From the NCBI RefSeq assembly GCF_037975245.1, contig NC_092569.1, forward strand, positions 30,942,668 through 31,006,667: 64,000 nt of DNA, read 5' to 3'. Origin of the DNA: Apostichopus japonicus (taxonomy: Eukaryota; Echinodermata; Holothuroidea; Aspidochirotida; Stichopodidae). Made by a program: the position numbers and the translations under genes. Shown here one piece after another: positions 48,801 to 59,400 of the stretch; the first letter of the stretch is position 1; each line of letters starts with the position of its first letter. The notes under the pieces are model-generated. The model was not told the DNA's origin. It did no database searches and saw only the letters and a list, made by a program, of their open reading frames with translations.

Positions 48801-50258
48801 AATTAGGAGGTTAATACGTTTTAAGAAGGAATATTACCATTGACATTGCTTGGTCATGAAAAATAAGTTTCAATATGAAATACAGAATTATGAAGATAAA
48901 CTTGTTGTACACTAATGGAGACGATATTTCAGTATAATGCTAGTATAAAACGGTGATAATTTGATTTTAGTTATTGGTTGCCAAATTACCTGAAACAAAT
49001 ATAAGGTGTTTTGGGGATGTTTGGCAAATAATTGTTGATCATTTTAAGATACATTCTATTTCCTTTTGGGTATTTATATGATGAACTGATCTATATATAT
49101 ATATATATTCGTACGTTCTTGCCTGTATTGAAAAGTGTGTTGCATGAATGCGTTAATTGTATAATGATTTACAGATACCTACCCAGCGAGCAAATATTTA
49201 AGTCGTTGTCAGTTATAAATTGTATTACTAAACATATTTACAATTTCGTGAAAAAAAAACAATTTTAAAGTGTTTTTATTGCTCTCAGATGAACTGTTAC
49301 AATACTGAGGTTTTCTTAGCTCGTTTAAAAAAAAAAATAGTTAATTTGCGGATTTTACACTTCATGCTATATTTTCTTGATAAACATATCATTATTTCAC
49401 AAGTTATCATAACGTTATTTTTCTTAGCATAGGTTAATGGATACTTCATCATATGTAGGGTTTAGAAACCCTTATGCTCTCGTTCCAAGACCGTTTAGTC
49501 TTTCACTCAAGATGGACGAGAAACTTGTTGTTTTAAAAACAGAATTGTGTGAATTTGAGACATATTTAAGTTATACATTAAGACATTTCATTATGCATGT
49601 GTTTTTGTATGTTTCAAAGTTCTAATCCAAGGGATTCGTGTTAATTTTAAGTAGTTTGGTCTCTAAAAAAGACATGTAAAATGTAGTGTACTACGTAGTT
49701 AAATAATGTTGTAGATTTTCCATTTACGTGTTTGTTTGGTTCTCAAAAAAATCATCGATGTAATTCATAGTTGTGTATCAACAATGATACAGAATGGACA
49801 ATACGAATAATGGGGCTATCAGAAGAAAATATAAGTGCAAGATAATAAATGGAATAAAGTAATATAGAGAGATCATTGTGTGCAGAATAATGCTCGATAA
49901 TGCAAAACATTCCAATAAAAAATATCTAAGTTTCAAAAAAGTTAGATTTGAATAGAGCGGAAAGCTCACGAATCGTAATATTTCTACAAATACTCGGGGT
50001 AAGTCAGCGCAGGTAGACCGTTGTTGTATATTATATGTAGAAAAAAAGGTAAATTTTTAATCTGAAGTTAATGAAATACTGAATTCCAAATTGTAAATCA
50101 GTGAAAAAAGTATACAAGTAAAACAAATCAATTCAATTTTACTTTGAAGAAATTAATTTCATTTTATTAATATTTTAGAGACTTACCCGAAAACAATTTG
50201 AGTTTAAAAGCAGCAACACCGCAAAGACGAAAATACATTTGCTTCGAAGTTCTGCCAT
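39366..50258 (-). CDS. Gene C: secreted FReD-TIL-EGF-FReD protein, 8 or 9 exons
   Basis: All eight family exons are open and in phase: 589 residues. An additional open EGF-like exon at 42027-42236 is phase 0 at both ends, so its inclusion gives 659 residues without a frameshift. A further degraded EGF exon lies at 42530-42693. FReD2 has DQDND and CGYSNLNGDY; its Cys/Tyr-rich insertion is the shortest of the family (73 residues, 7 Cys). The last residues RSVS differ from the RPSQ/QPSQ of A and D. The closest relative is A in all exons and in intron 1. Likely a secreted lectin; ligand unknown. Confidence 0.84.
40970..41231 (-). CDS. Gene C exon 7: FReD2 middle part
   Basis: 262 bases, phase 0 in, phase 1 out: ILQRRTSSSVSFYRNWNEY to GGYSGNAG. 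Acceptor TTTGTAG, donor GTATGT. Confidence 0.87.
41476..41775 (-). CDS. Gene C exon 6: EGF-like repeat plus FReD2 start
   Basis: 100 open codons: EGESYINSDC, YSCSADATCEERNDVRRCYC, NEWFEGDGVTC, PRDCSDLYTAGRRNNGKYTI and CELSSGGWT. Donor GTGAGT instead of the GTAAGT of the others. Confidence 0.85.
42027..42236 (-). CDS. Gene C extra exon: second EGF-like repeat
   Basis: 70 open codons between a TTAG acceptor and a GTCAGT donor, phase 0 at both ends, lying between the TIL and EGF/FReD2 exons. Reads EGEFYVNSRCTLRSTC, YQCSDHATCDKRNGVRKCYC and NQNYQGDGIT, clearly related to exon 6, then a divergent tail NCFVAAKGSVVR in place of the FReD start. The last EGF cysteine is changed (GITF where exon 6 has GVTC). 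A, B and D have no counterpart. Use in mRNA is unproven. Confidence 0.6.
42530..42693 (-). pseudogene. Relic EGF exon in gene C
   Basis: Behind a TCCTAG acceptor the minus strand reads ESEIYIHYDC, then a stop, then TC. In other frames come cysteine-rich pieces such as FCRRCRQPVGEGM, which resemble the CYCN.....GDG end of an EGF exon. The ESE start is like exon 6 of B and D. It is a broken former EGF exon. Confidence 0.5.
43081..43289 (-). CDS. Gene C exon 5: TIL domain
   Basis: 209 bases, open: TWCSSNKDNYDNTCERTCEN, RCLCPGNHMVLGDSCIP and EQCDCYV. Nine cysteines; Gly of QCGC is Asp here. Confidence 0.82.
43652..43916 (-). CDS. Gene C exon 4: FReD1 middle part
   Basis: 265 bases: VIQRRLDGSIGFNQTWDEY, FLIGNEKLAHLINQKNYQLR, ending VITG. 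Donor GTTATA, weaker than in A. Confidence 0.85.
44315..44487 (-). CDS. Gene C exon 3: start of FReD1
   Basis: 173 bases: LQYFLFQTPEYPRDCHEV, SGVYLIKPDHYPEPFQTYC, CDHNTTSGGWT. Nearly the same as in A. Confidence 0.84.
44951..44999 (+). repeat. Hairpin repeat motif in intron 2 of C
   Basis: Counterpart of 10055-10099: TTCTGAAGAATATTCTGC, GGATCGAAACGTCAGG, CCAACTTAC. The stem is decayed. It is shared with A, and the matching intron of D (near 60480-60540) diverges just before it. The insertion therefore came after the split of the A/C and B/D types. Confidence 0.4.
45339..45369 (-). CDS. Gene C exon 2: 31-bp linker exon
   Basis: ISSSTRVNDS plus one base; acceptor TTACCTCAG, donor GTAAGT. Confidence 0.74.
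45370..50186 (-). other. Intron 1 of gene C
   Basis: 4.8 kb, no exons recognised. It is collinear with intron 1 of A, including a single copy (about 45670-47815) of the segment that is tandemly doubled in A. Confidence 0.6.
50187..50258 (-). CDS. Gene C exon 1: start codon and signal peptide
   Basis: 24 codons: MAELRSKCIFVFAVLLLL to FR, donor GTAAGT. Two cysteines (Lys-Cys-Ile and Asn-Cys-Phe) are not found in A or B. Confidence 0.8.
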
Positions 50259-50400
50259 TGATCCAAAATGAAACAGAGATAAATGGGTGCACGAAATAAA
50301 GGAGATACTTGCTGACCTTCTGAAAGAGTGACATAAGTAATGAACGAGAATCCGTTACCCAAGGAGGGACCTTCATACGTACGGATGTCCAATTACACCA
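50259..50400 (-). promoter_or_regulatory. Conserved 5' leader and core promoter block of gene C
   Basis: Counterpart of the blocks upstream of A and B: GACCTTCTGA, GTTACCCAAGG and CATACGTACGGATGTCC on the plus strand. The TATA-like string is TATGAAGG on the minus strand. Confidence 0.42.
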
Positions 50401-51340
50401 CGTTATTTATCAGTCGGTCACATTTAAGATCCATAATCTGTGTCATGCAATCTAGTGTGTCACATATCGACATCTGTATATAATGTAAGTGTCATTATTA
50501 TTACAGGATAAATATGTGCTTTGTTACTTAGAAGCTCCTGTATCTCGGATTGTTAGTTAGAGTTTAAGAACTCGCGATTCAACCACAAGAAAAGGATAAG
50601 AACGGTTGTTTACATCTCACACAATAAATGTCAAATTATCAGTATTTTGACCATTACTGGATTAAATTACTATATTTTCATTATCTAAAGCTTACCACAT
50701 ATGTTTACGAAATAACATATATTAAGTCGAATATGGAACTGCAAATGATAAGCACTGAGAACCGTGTTTGTTCGTCCTTTGCTGATATGGGACATCATGC
50801 ATGCAAAAGACGCTCTCAACGTATTAACATATTTTAACACCAAATCGCTCGGAATAGTGAGATATCGATATCAAACAGCACCTTTCGGATATTAGACGAG
50901 TCACAGGAATAGTTATTTTTGCTGGCTTTTCAAGGAATAGAGAATTTTTATTGAACGATGTGGTTTTGTTCTTATTTACTGGGGTGTTAAAAATTATCAA
51001 TAATTTGGTTAAAACAACAACAATAATATTGCTTTTCCACCCGATATTTATGGCTCGTACATTAACTACTATTCATATCTTGTAACAAATGTTGTGAACA
51101 CAAAGTAGTAATTGCTGATAATTATTGATAAACGGTTGTGGGACATAACTGTAGTTGCTGTGCCAACCATTGGGTGCGAGTTCACGCGATTCGAAAATGA
51201 AGTCGTATCTAGTCGTTTTATGCTATCAGGAAGCCTATGGGTATACCGGAACATTGCATTTCTTCGTTCTCGGAATGACGATTTGACGTTATTTAAAGAG
51301 AGTTGTGAACTGGAATCAAACGCTACAGTACCTACTTTAC
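50401..51340. other. Upstream region of gene C
   Basis: No gene. Collinear with 18111-18990 upstream of A. Short open frames here match non-coding sequence in A and are not conserved as protein. Confidence 0.4.
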
Positions 51341-51346
51341 TTCAAA

Positions 51347-51475
51347 CACATATCTAGTACCGTACATGTTACTACTGTTCATGTCCCACAACCGTGCATC
51401 ATTAATCTTTACTTTGTGTTCGTAACACGGTAACATGTGTTACAGGTGGTACCAGTACTTACTGTGCTAAGTTTG
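51347..51475. repeat. Foldback element upstream of C, left arm shortened
   Basis: Counterpart of 18999-19153. The right arm (51430-51475, GTAACATGTGTTACAGGTGG onward) is kept; the left arm (51347-51372) lacks about 20 bases compared with A. Confidence 0.55.
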
Positions 51476-51760
51476 AGTATCGGCTGGTTTTTCACATATT
51501 ATTATATTATTTGTTACAATATCACTCATGCAGTAAACTGTTGAAATGATGCAATTCACTGTAAATGATCATAACCAGGAACTACCCATTTCATACGCAT
51601 AATGATTTCAAAGTACCTTAACTGCTTTAACGTTACACAATCATTTACATGGTAATGCCTTCTATTTTCCTTGCTGGTATGTACAAGCTACTATATGATA
51701 AACAACGTGGCTGGCAACTCACGATACTTAACGGAATCCGATGGACGTATAAATCGTATG

Positions 51761-51830
51761 ATATCACGTGATTGAGCCACGTAGCACTGTTCCACGTGTT
51801 CGATATGATGACATCTCAAGGAAATACATC
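51761..51830. promoter_or_regulatory. E-box/CRE-like module upstream of C
   Basis: ATATCACGTGATTGAGCCAC, TTCCACGTGTTC and GATGACATCTCAAGG. Almost identical to the second module upstream of A, about 1.5 kb from the start codon of C. Confidence 0.45.
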
Positions 51831-51945
51831 TTGAATGATGACGAATCATGGCTGGATTCTTTACTACAATGATACAAAGGCATATTGCCAGACGTTATCA
51901 TCTGTGCCAAGAAATCGGAGTCCATACTTCTTGTGTTAATTCACT

Positions 51946-51956
51946 TGCATACCCCC
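51946..51956. other. Empty site matching the A-specific transposon
   Basis: TGCATACCCCC here corresponds to the two flanks of the 2.2-kb element at 20160-22365. Sequence on both sides matches A, so the transposon entered A after the duplication. Confidence 0.6.
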
Positions 51957-53295
51957 TTCCTCACATAACCTTGTAAAGGTATATCACCTAGTTGTAATTA
52001 CAGGATTGTATTCGGAACGTGGTGAGAGAGGATGAGAGTGAAGTATTATATAAGCCTAATAAAAGAGATCACATTACATTTTACTGTGTCAGACAAAATG
52101 TTTGACACTCGGTTAAAATGTTTACTGGTAGTAAGATACAACCAAATGGTTGTACTCGCATATATGCCGTGAGATACACTGCATGGTATCGATGGGTGTA
52201 TAGTACATGATGATTTGGTCAAAATTTTACAAACATATGTCTTTATTATCTCTAATTGTAATACTACAACAAGTAAGAAGGCGCTGTTAATGACATGTTG
52301 GAGTAGAGCTATCACCTCATACTTATTATTAATGAGAAGCGTTCATTCAAACACATTTCAATCATTATTTAAGTTAATTCGCTAATTATAACTCATTGTC
52401 GGAATATTATTAAATTTCTCTCGTGATCTTCATGATTTTCTCCCATTCCGTCTAGGTTTTTTGTACAAAGTAGCCAATGAAAGTCCTTACCATTATTGTT
52501 GCTGAAAAACTTCTCGATCAATATAAATAAATACCATTCCAAAGACGTTTAGAATATTTCTACCTGCTTGTGTGTGTGCAATGACACACCCTCTAACACA
52601 ACAAAGATCACTTTGAAGTATTGGTAGAAATTTGGTAATACAATATACGGCGTCCCATACTGCTAGCAATTCAATTCCTGTAATCGGACATATCGATTTT
52701 CACCGAAAATAGGATATACAAATAAATATTCATGGATATTTGACAATAACCAATCACATATATGTGAATAAAGATGTTTTGATTTCAAGTGTTGTATACG
52801 CCACCTTTGTTTTTATAATAAATTTGTACAGTGATGTGTTGGATTGAGATACATTAGGAATATGGGATATTTGAAATGGTTCTGTTAAAGTTCTAAAACA
52901 ATACACAATTTGAAGAGCTCCCTGTAATCGATTCCTGAGGGTATATGGATCGGAGAAGAACCTTCACATCATATACTCTATGAAATATTTATTTGTGGAA
53001 TTGATAAACGATTATCCAAAGACATTTTTCCACCTATATTTTAGCAATATCCGTCATATATATTTCAATCATTTTCAATCAATTAGTTAACATTGTCGGA
53101 ACGTTGTATACATTGTTTTAAACTTCCTCTCGTACGAGGATGCGTGAGGGATAAGAGGTATTGAAAATGGCTCTGGTAAAGTGCTAAAAATATTCCCATA
53201 CAGTTTCATTAATTGATATGGAAATACGACCGGTGTAAATGTGAATCTGACAGAAAATCCTCAACGTTTTTGAAATATAATTAATATTGGAATAT
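51957..53295. other. Intergenic region between C and D, first part
   Basis: No gene. 52150-52330 is a copy of 19550-19720 and 22585-22770; 52380-52850 matches 1150-1480 and 37440-37560; 52900-53250 resembles 38030-38330 (GAAGAGCTCCCTG string). Confidence 0.45.
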
Positions 53296-53299
53296 AATT

Positions 53300-54900
53300 A
53301 AACCGCTTTGAAGACCGATTACTTTATGTATAACGACTTTGAATAGTATTCAGGATGTCGGTCTTCAGCATAGGCGTAGGAGGCGGGGTTTGGGGCTGCT
53401 CCCCCCCACCCGACCAAATATTTTTGTGAAAATTCGGGCAATATGCTAAGAATTTTTCGGGCCCCCTCCCCCAAATCAAATTTGGCTCCTACGCATATGG
53501 TTTTCAGAAATGTGATAGGACGGTCATTTTTAAGGCTTTCAGAATCCTTTCCGGCTTTTAAAATAAGAGTAACAGTACTTCTTGACTGATACTTCCACAA
53601 AGTTCCATTGAGGTAACTATAGTTAAATGCGTCTAACAAAGTTTGACCGATCGCTGGCCAAAATTTCTTATAAAAGTTAATAGACAGACCATCAGAGCCT
53701 GGGGCTTTGTCATTTACCAACGAGAAAAGGTATTGTTTACATTCATTTAGGGAAAGAGCATCTTTACATAATTCAGAATCTTCAACACTAAGAGATTTGT
53801 TTAGAAGATTTCCAAGGAAGCTCTGGCCAAGCTTGTGACCGCACTTTCATAAAGAGAGGAATAAAACCTTTCATTTATTTCAATATCTCGTGTTTTTCAG
53901 TCAAAACACAGCCGTTATTCTTCTGAAGTTTCCGAATTGAACGATTGGTTTTAAGCCAAAAAAGTACTTGGTATTTTACTCCCCCCTTCTCAACCCATCT
54001 GGACCTAGATCTAACGATTGTGCCTTATAGCTCCTAATTATAAAATCCTAGAAGCTCTTGAATTAGAAGCTCAAGTTGTGAGCGGATAACAGCGGTGTCG
54101 GAAATATACAGCTGTTGTTCTTAAGTAGAAATATTTGAAAGAAGCTCACCTTTCTTCTGACTGCGCATTTTGGCCTTGTCTTTAGCGAAAACCGTACTAT
54201 TTCTTTTAATACACTATTTAACGTACTCCCATCGTAAAGATGGGTTCGGAAATGCAATGTTGGACAGGATTTCACTAATAAAGATTATAAATGAGGGTAA
54301 CAAAATTATGATCATTTAGAAGATCATTATTGAATTTCCAGTAGCCGTTGCCTTTGTTTTCAGAATGCATAGGCTTGGATTAACCATAGAATCGTCGGAT
54401 TGGATACTGGGATATAAGGTAATGCCATGTTTGCAATACTAGAAGTTCATTAGGAGAAGAAAGAAATCTAACCTACAATGAATGCCGGGAGTTACGTTAG
54501 AACTCCGTGTAAACTTTTCCACAACGGTTTCCTTTCTCTCCACACGTCAATGAGATCAAGATACCCATCAATGCAATACATTCATAACGTGCCTTACAGT
54601 TATTATTTTGCTGACCACTGATAGAGTCTCCCCTAAAAAAGAATGGAATCGCCCCTTAAAAAGAATTTGCTTTGTCGGCGATGTCTGTAAAGAAATATTG
54701 GGTGTCGATGTATGAGGCATATATAGAAATTAACGTGAGAAAAATGTTGTGAATCAAGATATCAATAATAAAGTATCTTCCGCACTGATGGATTCCTTTC
54801 TTGATAACAGTAAAATCTACGTTTGGCTTGAATTTACTCCCCCACCTCGACTACAAGTACAATCTTTTTTGTAACTTTAATACGCTTTGAGCCTTTGTTT
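53300..54900 (-). mobile_element. L1/Tx1-like LINE relic
   Basis: Minus strand. About 54640-54850 carries an apurinic-type endonuclease piece (YFIIDI, then LISIYASYIDTQYFFTDI). About 54300-54340 has GYWKFNNDLLNDHNFV. About 53540-53720 starts the reverse transcriptase with DKAPGSDGLSINFYKKFW and RPIT. There are several frameshifts and stops, the right-hand reverse transcriptase part is missing, and a 130-bp element is inserted. It is old and inactive. Confidence 0.75.
53369..53498. mobile_element. 130-bp inverted-repeat element inside the LINE relic
   Basis: CATAGGCGTAGGAG at one end and CTCCTACGCATAT at the other. It is flanked by GGTCTTCAG (53360-53368) and GGTTTTCAG (53499-53507), a 9-base target duplication with one change. 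The same terminus is found near 20826 in the transposon nest. Confidence 0.65.
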
Positions 54901-55571
54901 AGTTAACTGTTTTCTTACAGTTGTCATTTTTTTCATGCTTTTATTTTATGTTCTCAATCTTCGCAAAGGATGACATGGCGAGAAAATTCCCCATATGTGT
55001 ACATTTTAGCCAAGCGCATTGTCAACAACACTGTGCTTATCATGAGTGTGGACCGACAAGGGCTGGCGGGGATGTTCAAGTGTTTATCGCACTTAAGTAG
55101 GAATTTGTTGAACGGTCGTTAATGTATTTCGGAAAAGCAGATGGCAAGGTCAACAAAATGCCACATTATATTTTTGCGTATTCGATGGAGATGAGATAGT
55201 GAGAATGAAAGGCAATACAGATTAATGACAAAAGTTAGTGAGTCTATTGCAATATTTATGTTGTCAAATAATGTCGCCAAGAACATATGATCAACTTCGT
55301 ATGAATGTAAACACTTCTTTAGTTATCAAAGCTGATATATGACCTTAGTATTTCACTGTTAGGTGGTTTTGGTAGGTTTTTTTTCTTCTGAATATAACAG
55401 TATGTTTTAATTTGATGTATAGACAGTAAAACCGATTCTCCAGAGATAATAATTCAACAACACAGAAAGCACATCAAAATGTATAAGGTTAATCGTTCCT
55501 AGGCGATGTCATCAAATTGCAATTTGCTTCTATTTAATATACAAACACAATATTACAAGTCAACATACTGA
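54901..55571. other. 3' flank of gene D
   Basis: No gene. 55010-55560 resembles the 3' flanks of A, B and C (CTGGCGGGGATG string; GTTCTTTCTG-like string near 55380). Confidence 0.45.
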
Positions 55572-55577
55572 TTTATT
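55572..55577 (-). terminator. Putative polyadenylation signal of gene D
   Basis: AATAAA on the minus strand, about 410 bases beyond the stop codon, at a position matching that of the other copies. Confidence 0.33.
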
Positions 55578-55989
55578 TTATTTTGCTTCATTGTGCATTA
55601 TTCTCAGTGATTTAAGATATTATTTAAAGAAAAACATTTTGAATCAATGCATTAATCGAAAAAGTGACAAAGTATGGGAGTATCAGACGGCATTGAGCTC
55701 CATGCAGTGCTAACTATTCCCATGGAAAATTAATGCACCGTCATTTATATTTTTGACCATAACATAATGTAACATTGGAATTCTACAGATGATCACCTTT
55801 GCATAAACCTGCCACATGTTAAGGATAATGTACATGATATGTAATGACTTTACAAGACTGTTTGACTCATTGCTGTCTTTTTTCACTTTGGTTTTCTTAT
55901 TCTATTAATTTTCGACAAAACGTTATTTTACATATGTTGTAATTTTTCCGATCCGTGTTACCTTCAATGCTTCTGATTTACTACTTTGA

Positions 55990-56483
55990 TCATTGACTTG
56001 GCTGTATTTTCATTGTTGTTGTTTTTATACCGCAGTCGGAACCTTGAAGATTTTTCCAGAAGATACCGCGGTTATCGCTGAACGAGTAGTCACCGTTGAG
56101 ATTGGAGTTGCCGCATGAATAGAAGGTTGTTTCATAGATCGGGTTTATGTTTGCACAACATCTTTTTTTGTAGTTATTATATGTGTAACAAAAAATATAA
56201 CCACAGCCGTCACAATCATAACATTTGAAATGTGGATGACTAGAAGGACAATAATGATAACTGCCACAGTCATTATGACATTTACAACCAGAGTACTCGT
56301 ATCGACTTGTAGCTTCGCTTTTGCTGAATGTGTAGCAGTGGTTGGTAGAGCCCGTACTACCATCATCTGGATACCACCAGCCACCTCGGTGTTTTTCTGC
56401 GCAGTCGAAGGTACTCGATCCATCATTGTCTTCATTGTGTGTACTGAATCGATGCCCTGAATTTGCCCCCATAGCATTGTTAC
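55990..56483 (-). CDS. Gene D exon 8: FReD2 C-terminal part with insertion
   Basis: 494 bases, phase 1 in, TGA stop: MGANSGHRFSTHNEDNDG, CAEKHRGGWWY, insertion (56116-56370), CGNSNLNGDY, MKIQPSQ. The calcium-site string is NEDND where A has DQDND. The insertion contains CKCHNDCGSYHYC and CYDCDGCGYIFC. Confidence 0.87.
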
Positions 56484-59400
56484 CTGGAAAATAACAAATA
56501 ATTAGGGAATGCTTTGTATTGTTATTTTGTTCCAATTCTGACCGTTCGTTTATGAACTTTAGTTAATAACACCGTTAATTATATCAATAGTATAATTCAT
56601 ACCATTATTTTAACTATTGCAACGAATATTTTATAATAAAGCAATTTTAAAGGTTCGTGGGAGATGAGTAGAAATGTAAACATCTAACTATTTGAAGTAC
56701 ACATTTTCTGCTTGTTGAAAAGTAAAGTTTTAACTTTGCAGCATAGTAGGTTTGCATATTAGAGGAAAAGATGTTTAGTGTTTGATTTTTTCATCTTTGT
56801 AATCATCGTCTCCAGTGAAACGTGTTATATTTCATCTGACGTTTTTACTTTTATTTAATATCAATGAAATACTGATTAACTTTTATCTGACGATACAGCG
56901 ATAAAGACGATACAAATGATACAGCTCATAACTATATGATCCAAGTCAGTTACTGCTCTTTGGGAAGGTAAAAAATGCAATTTTTTGTGGACTGATCACT
57001 CAACAAAATGTCGCACTATTTTTTTGGTTTTTATTGTAGTATTATTGGCTTTTAAATAAATTCCATGAAGTAATATTGAATTGTCAACTGAAACTTAATT
57101 TTCTTCTCGTTCGGAAACGATCAAGCATATTTACTGAAATTCAATGATTTAACTCTTTAATAATATATTTTAATAACAAAGAAAACTGTTGCATCGCTTC
57201 CATACTAGTTGTTACTCTTTATCGTGTCTACTACATGAGTGAAAATTCACTAAGTAAATGGAAAAATATATTGAAGATGATTGATATAGTATATCACGAT
57301 GTAACAATATATAAATATACATACACATACTAAAGTCGAAAGCAATTGTACAATAAGCAATTAGTACGGTACTCTAAGCACGATGTCTAGTATATAGTTC
57401 TACATTAGTCTCTACACTAGATTTACAACATGACCTGAGTATATGTACGAGTAAAAATCCTACAGTGTGATAACGACTACAGGTAGTTATGTTAGGATCA
57501 GATTACGCAATAACTACAAGTCTGCGTATGATTGACAGTTATCACAATACATACCAGCATTTCCATTGTAGCCACCCAATGACAGTCGGTATTTGTCTCT
57601 CTCATTACTGATTCTAAAAGATCCATAACGGCTGTGGTATGTTGATCCTTCCTTGTTTGTCTTTTCTACTAGAAGTTGGTATGAATTTTGGTTTGTCAAT
57701 TTGTATATTTTATCGTTGCCAATCCAGTGGTCTCCTGTGGGAATTCCAAAACCGTTCTTGTACTCATTCCACTTTCGATAAAAGTTGACGGAGCTACTTG
57801 TACGTCGTTGCAAAATCTATAAAGAGAATATACGAGTGTATCAAAAGCATGTGTAGTGTATAAAATGTCTCATTGTGCTACAATAATTTACAGAAAGTAA
57901 CTGGTGTAGTTCAATAATAGGATTGAGTTAAACTGATAAGACGATGAATAAATTTAATCTACTCCTTGAATTATTTTATTTAAATATTAGTAAAGGAAGC
58001 CCTGTCATATGAAAAAAAAAAATTAATATGATAAAGCTTTTGTTTCTCAATAGCCTAAACTTACTGTCCATCCCCCATTAGACATTTCACAAAAGACTTC
58101 AAACCCAGAGCTTCCAGCGGGATAAATGGTATATTTTCCGTTATTTCTTCTATCGGCTGCGAAAAGATCAGAACAATCTCTCGGTCCACTACGGGTACAT
58201 GTTACACCATTGCCTTCAAACCATTCGTTACAGTAACATCGATGGATATTATTTCGCTTCTCGCAGGTTGCGTCCTCACTACAGCTGTACCTCTCACTTG
58301 TAAGTACGTTACTGTTGCAAGTTATCCGTAAGGAACAGTCAGAATTAATGTATGTTTCACTCTCCTGGAAAGATAAATGTAAAACGACATATACCAAAGA
58401 AGTAAACGGAATTGCCATATGACACATTTGTAACGTATTTGATCCTTCACTGAATTACTACTACTAAACGTTAATGAGGGTTTCATCATCTTGCCTTGTA
58501 TTTATACTAGTTTTCAAACTATAATTATTGTGTGCAAGAATATGTAAAACCGAAACGGAAATGCAAATAAATAATCATGCAAATTTATTATAAATCATTT
58601 GCATTTCCGAAACGGAAATGCAAATAAATAATCATGCAAATTTATTATAAATTAAGAAAACATAAAGTTAATCAATTTGAATCAAAGATTTTATGTTAAA
58701 GTTTTGTTTTCATATTATTTGAGATTTGTGAACTGCATCAAATAAACTTACTGTTAATACGACACCGTCCCCTTGGACGTAACAGCCACATTGCTCTTGA
58801 GGTATACAGCTGTCGCCAAGAATCATGTGGTTTTCTGGACAAAGACATCTCTCCGGATCAGCTGGATCCGGTATGACACAATTATTTGGATTTTCACAAG
58901 TTCTTTCACATGTATTGTCCAAATTATTCTTGTTGGATAAGCACCAGGTGATGTTTAAATCTGGGCAAGATTAAACCACGTCAATTTAATCCTACATTGA
59001 AGTGTTTATTCACTGCTATGACATAATGGTATTAGAGAACGTTTCTTAACATCCTGATGGTCTAGCCCCTGGGAACATTGTTCATTGTTAACATAGGATC
59101 AAATTTAAGTAGGATTTAATATGGTTACGGTTACTTCAACTTATACTCATTTAAGTCACACAAAAATGATACTACATATTTGTTTTAAATATTTGACTGA
59201 GTGAACCAATATATTTAGCTATGTATCATATTCGTTTCTTCTGTTGATATATTTCTTCAAAATTTCTATTTTCCGTTTGGAGTACAAAGATATGGAGATA
59301 ATAATATAAAAAATCTCACCTGTATTTCCGTTGACATCACCAAGACTTGTTATAGAATAATTCCCCCATTCATCGGTAATGCGAAAGTTGTCGTATGTCA

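Noticed and set aside
49032-49268. 78-codon open frame in intron 1 of C
   Set aside because: It includes a TA run, has no domain, and the matching intron sequence in A is not open.
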